From assembly GCF_049943955.1 (NCBI RefSeq), contig NZ_JBNFTW010000004.1, positions 310,001-374,000 on the forward strand: 64,000 nt of DNA, read 5' to 3'. Shown in pieces: positions 50,632 through 59,600 of this stretch. Source of the stretch: Desulfosporosinus sp049943955 (GTDB lineage Bacteria; Bacillota; Desulfitobacteriia; Desulfitobacteriales; Desulfitobacteriaceae). Every line of letters starts with the position of its first letter. The stretch's first letter is position 1. Below the pieces are notes generated by a model, which did no database searches, had not been told where the DNA came from, and was given only the letters and a program-made list of their open reading frames with translations. Position numbers and translations under genes: made by a program.

Positions 50632-51861
50632 ATGGATACAGGAGATACATCATTCGTCCTAGTGTCAACAGCGCTTGTCCTGTTAATGACGCCCGGTTTA
50701 GCATTCTTTTACGGAGGCATGGTTCGCAAAAAGAACGTCCTTAGTACGATCATGCATAGTTGGATTATTATTGGACTTATATCATTACAGTGGATTTTAA
50801 TAGGCTATACCTTAGCCTTTGGACCGGATTTCCATGGTATTATCGGCAGTCTAAATTGGTTAGGTCTAAACGGAGTAGGGGCAGATCCTAATCCTGATTA
50901 CGCAGCAACGATTCCCGCCATTGTCTTTATGGCTTTCCAAATGATGTTTGCTGTGATTACTCCAGCCCTCATTAGCGGTTCCTTTGCAGAGCGAATGCGC
51001 TTCCCGGCCTTTATTATTTTCTCGCTGTTATGGGCTACTCTGATTTATGATCCCCTTGCTCATTGGGTTTGGGGCGTGGGCGGTTTCTTAAGAACACTCG
51101 GTGCATTAGATTTTGCAGGCGGAAACGTGGTTCATATCAGTTCCGGTTACTCAGGTTTAATTGTAGCTTTGGTATTGGGAAAACGAAAAGGACTGGGCAA
51201 AGACTCCATGGCGCCTCACCACATCCCCTTTACCGTTTTGGGAGCAGGACTCTTGTGGTTTGGCTGGTTCGGTTTTAACGCCGGGAGTGCCTTGGGGGCT
51301 AACGGCCTCGCCGGCATAGCCTTAGTAAATACCAATACGGCTGCTGCCGCAGCTGCCATCGCCTGGGCTGTAGTAGAACGTTATCATCGCGGAAAATCAA
51401 CAGTTCTCGGCGCAGCCAGCGGAGCCGTGGCAGGTTTGGTTGCCATTACACCGGGAGCCGGATTTGTAACGCCTCTTTCGTCAATTCTCATCGGTTTTAT
51501 CGGCGGAGTTATTTGTTATCTCACCATTAGTGTCATGAAGGCGAAATTTGGATATGATGATGCTTTAGATGCATTTGGCTGTCATGGAATTGGCGGAACC
51601 TGGGGGGCGCTGGCAACAGGCATCTTTGCTACCAAAACGATTAACCCTGCCGGGGCCAATGGACTATTGTACGGGAACCCTTCACAATTGGGAATTCAGG
51701 CCCTTAGTGTTTTAGCAACGGTGGCCTTTGCCGTCATCGGTTCTTGGATACTTTTGAAAATTGTTGGATTATTTACGACGTTGCGTGTAGATGAAGATCA
51801 AGAGGCTGTTGGTTTAGATCTGTCACTCCATGGAGAAGAGGCTTATCCGGACTTCATCTGA
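50632..51861 (+). CDS. amt: Ammonium transporter
   Basis: The 409-residue protein is an Amt/MEP/Rh channel with eleven predicted helices. The pore histidine pair falls at His168 (GGNVVHISSG) and His318 (AFGCHGIGGTWGA), the same numbers as in E. coli AmtB. FFYGGMVRKKNVLSTIMHSW near residues 26-45 is also typical. It has no long signal peptide, as in many Gram-positive Amt proteins. The P-II gene follows 43 bases later, the classic amt-glnK pair, in which the P-II protein blocks the channel when nitrogen is plentiful. Expression is probably controlled by the conditional terminator in its leader. Confidence 0.97.
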   Translation: MDTGDTSFVLVSTALVLLMTPGLAFFYGGMVRKKNVLSTIMHSWIIIGLISLQWILIGYTLAFGPDFHGIIGSLNWLGLNGVGADPNPDYAATIPAIVFMAFQMMFAVITPALISGSFAERMRFPAFIIFSLLWATLIYDPLAHWVWGVGGFLRTLGALDFAGGNVVHISSGYSGLIVALVLGKRKGLGKDSMAPHHIPFTVLGAGLLWFGWFGFNAGSALGANGLAGIALVNTNTAAAAAAIAWAVVERYHRGKSTVLGAASGAVAGLVAITPGAGFVTPLSSILIGFIGGVICYLTISVMKAKFGYDDALDAFGCHGIGGTWGALATGIFATKTINPAGANGLLYGNPSQLGIQALSVLATVAFAVIGSWILLKIVGLFTTLRVDEDQEAVGLDLSLHGEEAYPDFI

Positions 51862-51907
51862 TTTAGATGAATACACTTTTGAACAACTATAGCAAGGAGG
51901 GACCTTG

Positions 51908-52246
51908 ATGAAGAAGATTGAGGCCATCATTCGGCCAGGAAAGCTGGATGCTGTTAAAGATGCCTTGAGTAATCACGGGGTTAATGGTTTAACGGTGACG
52001 CAGGTCATTGGCTGCGGCAAACAAAAAGGGCATACCCAGGTCTATCGGGGTGTTGAATATAATATTCATCTTATCCCTAAAGTAAAAATTGAGATTGTAG
52101 TTAAAGATGGGGATGTCGAGGCAGTGATCCAGGCGATTGTCCAGGAAGCAAGGACAGGAGAAATTGGAGACGGGAAGATCTTTGTCACATCTGTGGAAAA
52201 CGCCTTGACCATCAGAACAGGAAATGTTGGAGAAAACGCACTATAA
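51908..52246 (+). CDS. glnK: P-II nitrogen regulatory protein
   Basis: The 112-residue protein has the P-II fold: MKKIEAIIRPGKLDAVKDAL at the start, a T-loop with GHTQVYRGVEYNIHLIPK and Tyr51 at the position uridylylated in enterobacterial P-II, and the B-loop GEIGDGKIFVTSVENALTIR (about 84-103). It senses ATP/ADP and 2-oxoglutarate and binds Amt. Whether Tyr51 is modified in this organism is unknown. ATG 51908 is preferred over TTG 51905; AAGGAGG lies upstream. Confidence 0.95.
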   Translation: MKKIEAIIRPGKLDAVKDALSNHGVNGLTVTQVIGCGKQKGHTQVYRGVEYNIHLIPKVKIEIVVKDGDVEAVIQAIVQEARTGEIGDGKIFVTSVENALTIRTGNVGENAL

Positions 52247-52273
52247 CTCACATGTTTTCTTGCAAATACTTTG

Positions 52274-52318
52274 AGGTTGGAATTTGATGAAAGAAGTCAG
52301 ATTCCAACCTTTCTATTT
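52274..52318 (+). terminator. Terminator of amt-glnK
   Basis: Perfect ten-base arms AGGTTGGAAT/ATTCCAACCT (52274-52283 and 52301-52310) are followed by TTCTATTTT. Confidence 0.85.
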
Positions 52319-52631
52319 TAGTCGTAAACTGCAAGGGGATACTTGTGTCCGTATAATCGTTCACCATCCCTGCTCTGGTTTCCGAAGGTTATTCTTAAAA
52401 TCCTTAATATACTAAATAATAGTTTGAAGTATCATGGTGACATCTGTAAATTCAGGAATATAGAGGACCTTGATATATAGAAATTATCCTAATCCTTTTT
52501 AAAAAAGTAAAAAAACTATAGATTTTATAACGGTAGAATATAAAATTAAATTATAGAAAGGATTATTAAAATATTTAGAGAATTTTTTAACTATGGATTA
52601 ATTAGACCTAAGGCAGCAGGAGAATAAATAC
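52319..52631. other. AT-rich intergenic stretch, nothing recognised
   Basis: The gap before the kinase gene is very AT-rich in its second half. No clear promoter, palindrome or small frame with a ribosome binding site was identified. Confidence 0.4.
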
Positions 52632-54731
52632 GTGCACAAAACTATAGACTTAAAAGCAAAAATTTTACTATCAATTGGCATAATTACCTTAATGTCCTTT
52701 GTGATTGTTGCTTCTATTCTATCGACAGAAACGAGTGAAATGACAAAGTCTTTGGCCTACCACCTGGCCGAAGAAAGCGCTGATAAAAATGGCACCTATG
52801 TTAAGGCTAACCTGGATTTTGCCATGGATACGGCGAGAACACTCTCCTATACATTTGAGCAAGTCAGGCTTACTCGTCATCCTGACCGCGCGGTAATGGG
52901 CAGGATTTTAGCTAAAGTCCTGCAAGATAACCCTCAGTTTGCTGCAGTCTGGACACTATGGGAACCGAATGCCCTTGATGGTAAGGATGCAGACTATAAG
53001 AACAAGCCGGGTTATGACGGAACTGGCCGTTTCATACCTTATTATACTAAACTAAATGGCAATATTCATTTAGAACCCCTCGCGAATTATGATACTCCCG
53101 GAGCAGGAGATTATTATTTAATTCCTAAGAAAACAAATACAGAAACAGTGATTCAGCCTTGTTGTTATCCGGTTCTGGGTAAAAACACCTTAATAACCAG
53201 GGTGGTTGTGCCCATTATGGTCGAAGGCACCTTTGATGGAGTTGTCGGAATTGACATTTCCTCTGAAACGTTTCAGAAGGCGATAACTGCTGCCGGCCCC
53301 ATAGAAAAAGGATATATAAGCCTTTTGTCCAGTGAGGGGCGGGTTGTGGCGAGCAGTAATACCTCTAAAATAGGCACGACGGTTGAAGATAGCGGCGCCA
53401 AAGAGGCGATTAAACAAGGAAAACGTTTTAGTACAACGAATGACGATTCTTATGAAATATATAAACCTATAACGATTGGCAGAACGGCAACTCCCTGGTC
53501 AATATCAGTTCATGTTCCCATGGATTTGATTCTGGAGGATGCCTCGAAGAAACGTAAGGAAATTATTACCCGAGGGATTGTTGGGACTGCGATTATTAGT
53601 TTAATACTCTTTTTTGTTGAGAGCAGGATAACCAATCAGCACCTTAAGAAGGAACTCAAGGAACGTCAAGCCTTTCAGGAGCGTATTTTACGCTTAGCAT
53701 CCATCGTAGAGTCTACGGATGAAGGAATTATCGGTTTGAGCTTAGAAGGAATTGTTATGGATTGGAACCGAGGGGCAGAAAGAATTTATGGCTATACAAA
53801 AGCGGAGATTATTGGCAAACCAGTGGAATGTTTAATTCCTCAAGACAGAATGCAGGAACTTGAGGACATTCTTGGAAACGTTTCGCATGGAGTTTCAGTA
53901 ACTGATAGCGAGACCCAGCGTTTAAGAAAAGACGGACAACTAATTTATGTCTACCTGACAGTTTCCCCGATTAAGAATCAGAGGGGAGAGATTATTGGAA
54001 TGTCGACAATCGTTCGTGACATAACGACTCAAAAGATATTGGAAAAAGAAATGACAAGAATGGAGCATATGAATTTAATCGGGGAAATGGCTGCGAGCAT
54101 AGGCCATGAGGTTAGAAATCCCATGACAACCGTTAGAGGATTTTTGCAGCTCCTTGAAGCCAATCCAACGTCTGATCATTATCGAAATTATATCCCCCTT
54201 ATGATCAGTGAGCTTGATCGGGCCAACTCGATTATTACAGAGTTTTTATCCATCAGCCGAACGAAGGCCACCGAGTTTGCCCGGGGAAACCTGAACGACA
54301 TTTTAGAATGCATCATGCCTCTGCTGGAAGTGGACTCTATACGCGAGGACAAAAGGGTAGTCCTGGAAAAAGGACAGGTACCGGATTTATTATTGAATGA
54401 TAAAGAGATCCGGCAATTAGTTCTTAATTTGTCCCGCAATGGTTTGGAAGCCATGAAAGAAGGCGGTCGTCTGTTTATTTCAACCTATATGAAGGATAAT
54501 GAGAAGGCCGTCATCTTATCGGTCCGCGATGAGGGAACAGGTATTAGCCCTGAAATTATCGACCGCTTGGGTACCCCTTTCCTGACAACAAAAGAAAAAG
54601 GGACGGGTTTAGGTCTGGCAGTTTGTTATGGCATTGCTGCCCGTCATGATGCCAGCATCGACGTGGAGACAAATTCGCAGGGAACAACATTTTTAGTAAA
54701 GTTTAAGCTCAAATCATTTGACCTTAACTGA
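52632..54731 (+). CDS. Cache/PAS sensor histidine kinase, sporulation-kinase-like
   Basis: The 699-residue protein has a first membrane span (about 10-30), an extracellular dCache-type domain (about 35-310, with WEPNALDGKDADYK and VVPIMVEGTFDGVVGIDIS), a second span (about 314-330) and a PAS domain (about 350-465, GAERIYGYTKAEIIGK). A HisKA motif with His492 (SIGHEVRNPMTTVRGFLQLL) and a HATPase domain with DEGTGI and GTGLGLAVCYGI follow. The H-box context is like KinA-E type kinases and NtrB. No response regulator is adjacent, so it is an orphan and may feed Spo0A, which is inference. Start GTG 52632, preceded by CAGGAGA. Confidence 0.9.
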   Translation: MHKTIDLKAKILLSIGIITLMSFVIVASILSTETSEMTKSLAYHLAEESADKNGTYVKANLDFAMDTARTLSYTFEQVRLTRHPDRAVMGRILAKVLQDNPQFAAVWTLWEPNALDGKDADYKNKPGYDGTGRFIPYYTKLNGNIHLEPLANYDTPGAGDYYLIPKKTNTETVIQPCCYPVLGKNTLITRVVVPIMVEGTFDGVVGIDISSETFQKAITAAGPIEKGYISLLSSEGRVVASSNTSKIGTTVEDSGAKEAIKQGKRFSTTNDDSYEIYKPITIGRTATPWSISVHVPMDLILEDASKKRKEIITRGIVGTAIISLILFFVESRITNQHLKKELKERQAFQERILRLASIVESTDEGIIGLSLEGIVMDWNRGAERIYGYTKAEIIGKPVECLIPQDRMQELEDILGNVSHGVSVTDSETQRLRKDGQLIYVYLTVSPIKNQRGEIIGMSTIVRDITTQKILEKEMTRMEHMNLIGEMAASIGHEVRNPMTTVRGFLQLLEANPTSDHYRNYIPLMISELDRANSIITEFLSISRTKATEFARGNLNDILECIMPLLEVDSIREDKRVVLEKGQVPDLLLNDKEIRQLVLNLSRNGLEAMKEGGRLFISTYMKDNEKAVILSVRDEGTGISPEIIDRLGTPFLTTKEKGTGLGLAVCYGIAARHDASIDVETNSQGTTFLVKFKLKSFDLN

Positions 54732-54814
54732 CCTTTGTTATAAAATAAACGTAATCGGCCAGAATATATTAGGTTAAATGCTACTATTAATACAGTGAAT
54801 AGGGGGAATTATAA

Positions 54815-55438
54815 ATGGGTTATCTCGTTCCAATGGTTGTGGAGCAAACCAATCGCGGAGAGCGCTCCTATGATATCTACTCTCGTCTCCTTAAAGACAG
54901 AATCATTTTTCTTGGAGGCCCAATCGATGACGATGTCGCTAATCTTGTTGTAGCGCAATTGCTTTTCCTTGAAGCAGAAGATCCTGAAAAGGATATCAAT
55001 CTATACATCAACAGTCCAGGTGGTTCGATTACGGCCGGAATGGCTATTTACGACACCATGCAATACATTCGCCCTGACGTGCGCACGATCTGCATCGGGA
55101 TGGCTGCCAGTATGGGAGCTTTCCTGCTGGCTGCTGGAACTAAAGGTAAACGCGCTGTTCTTCCTAATGCAGAAGTGTTAATTCATCAGCCCTTGATCGG
55201 CGGACATGGTCTATCCGGGCAAGCTACGGAAATCGAAATCCATGCTAAACAATTGCTGCGTACTAAGACGAAGATGAACAAAATTTTGTCCGAAAGAACT
55301 GGCCAACCACTGGAAAAAGTTGAAAAAGACACAGATCGGGATTATTATATGACTGCTGAAGAAGCAAAAGAGTATGGTATAGTGGATCAGGTAGTTGAGA
55401 AGGCCGACTTGAAGAAAGACACACAAGAAAATAGCTGA
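54815..55438 (+). CDS. clpP: ATP-dependent Clp protease proteolytic subunit
   Basis: The 207-residue protein is a full-length ClpP with the serine protease triad: Ser99 in GMAASMGAFLL, His124 in LIHQPLIGG and Asp174 in DTDRDYY. The N-terminal MGYLVPMVVEQTNRGERSYD is the usual short propeptide and axial loop. It forms a double heptamer barrel that degrades proteins unfolded by ClpX or ClpA/C. No clpX or tig is adjacent, unlike the usual tig-clpP-clpX locus, so this may be an additional copy. GGGGGAA precedes the ATG; a terminator follows at 55576. Confidence 0.96.
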   Translation: MGYLVPMVVEQTNRGERSYDIYSRLLKDRIIFLGGPIDDDVANLVVAQLLFLEAEDPEKDINLYINSPGGSITAGMAIYDTMQYIRPDVRTICIGMAASMGAFLLAAGTKGKRAVLPNAEVLIHQPLIGGHGLSGQATEIEIHAKQLLRTKTKMNKILSERTGQPLEKVEKDTDRDYYMTAEEAKEYGIVDQVVEKADLKKDTQENS

Positions 55439-55484
55439 TAGCTAATATTAAGGTTTAGTCATACAAGCTGACGGCTATAGCTAG

Positions 55485-55562
55485 GTTAAAGCTATATTAT
55501 GACTATATATGTTAAAGACTATAATAGACTTAATAAGTTAAAGACTATAATTAAGGCTATAA
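55485..55562 (+). repeat. Tandem 26-base AT-rich repeat
   Basis: Units starting GTTAAAG at 55485, 55511 and 55537 are 26 bases long and similar (GTTAAAGACTATAAT core), with decaying copies on either side. It is located between the clpP stop and its terminator, so it would be in the 3' untranslated region. Confidence 0.6.
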
Positions 55563-55575
55563 CAAAAACAAAATT

Positions 55576-55619
55576 AAAGGCTGTAACAAAATCGATGCCC
55601 CGATTTGTTCCAGCCTTTT
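55576..55619 (+). terminator. Terminator of clpP
   Basis: AAAGGCTG/CAGCCTTT (55576-55583 and 55611-55618), with further pairing inside (AACAAA with TTGTT, ATCG with CGAT), ends in TTTT. Confidence 0.75.
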
Positions 55620-55650
55620 CTGCTATTAGGCCGCAAATTCCAAACATTAA

Positions 55651-56091
55651 TTAAATAGTAATTTTGTCTAAATAATCATGTAGATACTCAAAGCCCAATC
55701 CGGCCAGGAACCATTCAGGGGCCATTTTTAAGGTGATAAGTCCGTTAATGTTTAAAGAATCGGTATAGTGCCAGGGGCAGTGCCCAAGAACGATTGCGAG
55801 AATTAAACCGCTGCTGTACTCAATAAGCCAAATAAGCGTTAAATAAAAGGCACCGCGTATCCACCAAGGGATAGTACGAATTTGGGTATGCAGTGGTTCG
55901 AGAAAAACAGCAAGCCCATAGATTGGGAGCATTACCAAAAAGGTAAATCCCTGCATACTATAATCGCCTTTAAGAAAAGAGGCGATCCCTGTATAGATGA
56001 CCTCAAGAACGAGGCCGATTATGCCGTAGATCAGGAAATGTTTTAATGTTTTCATGGGGTTAGTATGGTTGATCAGAATCGGCCCATACAT
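55651..56091 (-). CDS. Small membrane protein, putative ABC-transporter type IV family
   Basis: The 146-residue protein has four predicted membrane segments. The stretch CPWHYTDSLNINGLITLKMA (about 105-124) resembles the W-x-Y-x(n)-NINGxI pattern of PF06541 (putative ABC-transporter type IV). That family name does not reflect demonstrated transport. The start is uncertain: ATG 56091 has no clear ribosome binding site, and an in-frame ATG 12 codons later is possible. It is convergent with clpP. Confidence 0.6.
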   Translation of the reverse strand: MYGPILINHTNPMKTLKHFLIYGIIGLVLEVIYTGIASFLKGDYSMQGFTFLVMLPIYGLAVFLEPLHTQIRTIPWWIRGAFYLTLIWLIEYSSGLILAIVLGHCPWHYTDSLNINGLITLKMAPEWFLAGLGFEYLHDYLDKITI

Positions 56092-56263
56092 AGGATTGAT
56101 AAGTATCTATTGGAAGTCATGGCCTGTAGTTCCTCATTTTCCTGATTATACTAAATTATTAGGTATATGGAAGGAACTTTTTGGTTTATTGGCGAATGTG
56201 TAAGAGAGTTTTATTATATACATAAGGGATGGAAATAAGTGTTATAAAAAAGGAGAGTCAACT

Positions 56264-57151
56264 ATGCGTAAAATTCGTAAAGCCGTAATACCCGCTGCAG
56301 GACTGGGTACTCGATTTTTACCGGCAACGAAGGCCCAACCGAAAGAGATGTTGCCTATCGTCGATAAACCAACGATTCAATATATTGTAGAAGAAGCCAT
56401 TAATTCCGGGATAGAAGATATTATTATCGTAACTGGCCGCAATAAACGGGCTATTGAGGACCATTTTGACCGCTCCATGGAGCTCGAAACCTATCTGGAA
56501 AAAAACTCTAAGGAAGAGCTGCTGGATTTAGTGCAGGACATAGCGAGGCTGGCGGATATCTATTACGTTCGCCAAAAAGAAGCCTTGGGCTTAGGCCATG
56601 CAATCTATAGTGCGCGTAAATTTATCGGCCAGGAACCCTTTGCCGTCCTGTTAGGGGACGATATTATCTTTTCTGAAGTACCTGCCTTGCGACAAATGAT
56701 GAACCAATACGAACGATATGGTGCCAGCATGGTCGGGGTTCAGGAAGTACCTATAGAGGATATTTCTAAATATGGGATTGTCGATGGTGAGAAGTTTGCT
56801 GAGCGCTTATACCGGGCTAAAAATCTGGTAGAAAAACCGCAGCCGGAAGATGCCCCGCTGACTCATTTGGCAATCATGGGACGCTATATTTTAAATCCGG
56901 AGATATTTGATCTTTTAGAAGCCCTGCCGCCGGGCAAAGGCGGGGAGATACAGCTTACCGATGGAATTAAGGAACTGGGACGCTTTCAGGAAGTTATGGC
57001 TTATGAATTTGACGGACGCCGGCATGATGTGGGTGATAAGTTGGGTTTTGTAGAGGCTACTATTGAATATGCCTTGCGTCGAGAAGATCTTGCCGAAGAA
57101 CTAATGAGTTATTTGCAAAATCTCGTACGAAATATTGGTATCAATGAATAG
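56264..57151 (+). CDS. galU: UTP-glucose-1-phosphate uridylyltransferase
   Basis: The 295-residue protein matches GalU/GtaB: the nucleotide-binding start IPAAGLGTRFLPATKAQPKE (about 9-28), Lys in KEMLPIVDKP, GLGHAIYSARKFIG and the VEKPQPEDAP motif near residue 189. It makes UDP-glucose for cell-wall glycans, glycolipids and nucleotide sugars. AAAGGAG lies before the ATG. The downstream envelope genes, including a nucleotide-sugar dehydratase at 62118, fit a surface-polysaccharide region. Confidence 0.96.
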   Translation: MRKIRKAVIPAAGLGTRFLPATKAQPKEMLPIVDKPTIQYIVEEAINSGIEDIIIVTGRNKRAIEDHFDRSMELETYLEKNSKEELLDLVQDIARLADIYYVRQKEALGLGHAIYSARKFIGQEPFAVLLGDDIIFSEVPALRQMMNQYERYGASMVGVQEVPIEDISKYGIVDGEKFAERLYRAKNLVEKPQPEDAPLTHLAIMGRYILNPEIFDLLEALPPGKGGEIQLTDGIKELGRFQEVMAYEFDGRRHDVGDKLGFVEATIEYALRREDLAEELMSYLQNLVRNIGINE

Positions 57152-57346
57152 AAATCAACAAATTTTTATGATAAATGCTGAATCATTTTCGCGAAAAAGT
57201 ATTACTCTAAAGCGTCTGTTAGCAAATCAATACTTCTAGAGACGGAAAATAGGTCATGTCATACAGCAAAAGTGACAAGCTTCTCTCCCAATAATTGGTA
57301 AAATACTCACGTACCAAGAAAAAAGAAATAAGGAGGGAAGAGACCA

Positions 57347-58147
57347 ATGAGGCCAATGGATAAGAAGCGGATAGCGACTGTTGCGGGAACGCTGGTTCTG
57401 GCAGGCGCTGTTGTTGCCGCCGGGGTTTATGGACCCAGTGTGTGGAAAGTATTTCGGCAACAAAGCGCGGCATCAGACCAAGTAGTTATTCAGAACCCAG
57501 TAGTTGACAACACCAATACTCCTGGCAACAACACGGCCGCCAGTGGCACAGGCTCAGGTACAGGGACGGGAACCGGAACCGGAACTGGATCTGGGGCTGG
57601 CACGTCGTTGCCTGACGGTGCGGCAACACCCGGTAAAGCCACGCCAACCGTAATTGCTCCCAGTACGATTAACACGCCTGCTCAGGGCGACACAGGTTCC
57701 AAAAATAAATATAAGGAACCGGATACGGCCCAAATCGACTTGGCGCCATCGGTTGCAGCTTATTTCGGAGACAGCGCTTTAAGCAATGATGCCAAAACGT
57801 TAGCGTTTGGCACCGCGTGGAACATCCATCAATACGTGGATGGCTATCTGTATGGACCGGCAGCAGGTCCTCAAATGAACGAACAGGATATCAAAAAGTA
57901 CATCATCTTCCACAAAACTCTTTGGGACAAGCAACTTAAAAATGAGCCCAATGCAAGCAAAGCAGCAGTGTTCACGAACTACTTCGACCTTCTGCTAAAT
58001 ACGGGGATTGACGCCTTTGATGCGAAAGATAAGGCTCGCATTGAGCAATTCCATCAGGGAGTTCATGACTTGGATAGTCATATCTTTCGCGATGACACAA
58101 ATTCTAAAATCTACGGGGCAACGCCGTTTGCAACCAAACGGAACTAA
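57347..58147 (+). CDS. Membrane-anchored exported protein with Gly-Thr repeat
   Basis: The 266-residue protein has an N-terminal signal anchor (about 8-28), then a low-complexity linker with alternating Gly-Thr (about 67-82, encoded by a degenerate GGNACN repeat). A soluble domain of about 130 residues follows (about 130-266), rich in helices, with HQYVDGYLYGPAAGPQMNEQ and FHKTLWDKQLK. I do not recognise the domain. AGGAGGG lies seven bases before the ATG. It is probably a cell-surface protein tethered through the flexible linker. Confidence 0.7.
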   Translation: MRPMDKKRIATVAGTLVLAGAVVAAGVYGPSVWKVFRQQSAASDQVVIQNPVVDNTNTPGNNTAASGTGSGTGTGTGTGTGSGAGTSLPDGAATPGKATPTVIAPSTINTPAQGDTGSKNKYKEPDTAQIDLAPSVAAYFGDSALSNDAKTLAFGTAWNIHQYVDGYLYGPAAGPQMNEQDIKKYIIFHKTLWDKQLKNEPNASKAAVFTNYFDLLLNTGIDAFDAKDKARIEQFHQGVHDLDSHIFRDDTNSKIYGATPFATKRN

Positions 58148-58377
58148 TTCGAGGTTTTGTTGAGTAGTATTAACAGAAGGGGTATGCAGCTTAGTCGCAG
58201 CAAGTAAAATGGTAAGGAATGCGCAGAATTATTTCCATGGTGTAAACGGCAATAGGTATCTTGCATAGATTATTTTTTAAAAGACATAAGGGTAAAGCAT
58301 GTTGAGATGACGCATGGAAAACCTGATTTTAAAATAGAATTTCGCTGCCTAAAGGGATGATCTTAGAGGAAATTTCA

Positions 58378-58533
58378 TTGACCCTTAGACAACTGAATAA
58401 ATAACTTGATTCAGTAGACTGTGACCTTGTTCGACAAGGTTGAAAACTAATTAAGTTGTTGCAAGATAAACTACCCATAGCAATTGAATAAATCGCAAGG
58501 CCTGCCCGAGTGGACAGGCCTTGCGATTTATTT
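58378..58533 (+). ncRNA. Candidate small RNA ending in a strong terminator
   Basis: TTGACC (58378-58383) and ATAACT (58401-58406), 17 bases apart, could start a transcript of about 120 bases. It would contain ACTGAAT/ATTCAGT and ACCTTG/CAAGGT hairpins (around 58391-58451) and end in an 18-base perfect stem (58488-58505 with 58516-58533) closed by T-rich sequence. The terminator lies 340 bases after the preceding gene, unusually far for that gene alone. The promoter is only moderate. No feature was seen in 58148-58377. Confidence 0.35.
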
Positions 58534-58540
58534 AACTAAA
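58488..58540 (+). terminator. Very strong intrinsic terminator
   Basis: Eighteen-base perfect arms with a ten-base loop, right arm ending GATTTATT and followed by TAACT. Confidence 0.85.
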
Positions 58541-58621
58541 TAATGACGCATAAATGTCTAAAATTCTTATTCACTGGTCATGATACTAGTAAAAATCCAG
58601 TTGAAGGAGATTTTGGTCTTT

Positions 58622-59362
58622 ATGCGTAAAATGAATTACCTAATAGGCGGGCTGACGTTAGGTGTGGGAGTTTTGGTAGGGACAATTGGAATGTCTTTGG
58701 TTACAAATTCCAGTTCGGCTGCCTCCTTTATTAACAAGCTGCGGGGGCAAGAAAATGTTCATACAGTTTCGGTTCCAGTTGCTGATTCAAGTCAAGTCCC
58801 GCAAACTAACAATACAGAGACGGATACCTCCGTAAATAACCCGACTTCGGATCAAACATCGGGAGACTCTTCGGCTCCAGGTCAGAGCGACTCAAGTTTA
58901 AGCGCTAACACAGCAGCTCAAAACGGAGTCAGCCAAGGACAGGCAAAAGGGACCTCCGTCCCCGAGGCTTCAAAGAATCAAATAATAGCCGATTATAAAC
59001 AAGATATTGGGACGTTTTTTGATGCCTGGAAGTCGGTGGATATTGACACCTTCCGCTTAAAGCTTGCCAAGGCCTATTCCGGAGAGATATTTGAAAAACA
59101 TGCACGGCATGCCGAGGAATTCCTGGTTCAGGGCATAGGTTTGGACGTTACCTCCATTAACTTTGATCGGGTCGATGTAGAAAGTGCTGATGCCAATACA
59201 GCAACTTTGCGGGTAGACTACCGCTACACTGCCAGGGATTACAACATCACTGAGAGTGTTCCCGTTGGGGAAGAACATGAACAGAACGTACATGTTCGCG
59301 TGAATCTGATGAAACTGAATTCACATTGGATGATTACCGGTGAGAGCTCCATCAGTAATTAA
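58622..59362 (+). CDS. Membrane-anchored exported protein, NTF2-like C-terminal domain
   Basis: From ATG 58622 the protein has 246 residues: a signal anchor (about 5-25), a Ser/Thr/Asn/Gln-rich linker (about 45-118) and a C-terminal domain (about 120-246). That domain starts IIADYKQDIGTFFDAWKSVD and ends HVRVNLMKLNSHWMITGESS, a pattern like NTF2/SnoaL-like folds. GGAGA lies about 11 bases upstream, a somewhat long spacing. Like the gene at 57347 it is an anchored surface protein with a flexible linker, but the domains differ. Function unknown. Confidence 0.68.
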   Translation: MRKMNYLIGGLTLGVGVLVGTIGMSLVTNSSSAASFINKLRGQENVHTVSVPVADSSQVPQTNNTETDTSVNNPTSDQTSGDSSAPGQSDSSLSANTAAQNGVSQGQAKGTSVPEASKNQIIADYKQDIGTFFDAWKSVDIDTFRLKLAKAYSGEIFEKHARHAEEFLVQGIGLDVTSINFDRVDVESADANTATLRVDYRYTARDYNITESVPVGEEHEQNVHVRVNLMKLNSHWMITGESSISN

Positions 59363-59373
59363 CGCCACGCAAG

Positions 59374-59440
59374 ATGCTCCGCTTCCATCAGCTAGGTTTA
59401 CTTACAAACCTGCTGGCTGCTAAGCGGAGCATTGCTATTG
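59374..59440 (+). terminator. Terminator of the gene at 58622
   Basis: ATGCTCCGCTT/AAGCGGAGCAT (59374-59384 and 59422-59432) enclose a second stem AGGTTT/AAACCT. The T-run is short (TTGCTATTG). Confidence 0.65.
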
Positions 59441-59600
59441 TAAGCAACAGCCAACCTTGTAATAACTGCTAATGTGTTATCCGGCTTTACCTGAATGAAT
59501 TCACGGCCGGCGTTCTTTAACGTGCAGAAACAGTTAGTCTATGATAAACTATCTTCAATTCTGTTAATTAAAAAAAGAACAAGGGAGGCCGAAGGGAAAG

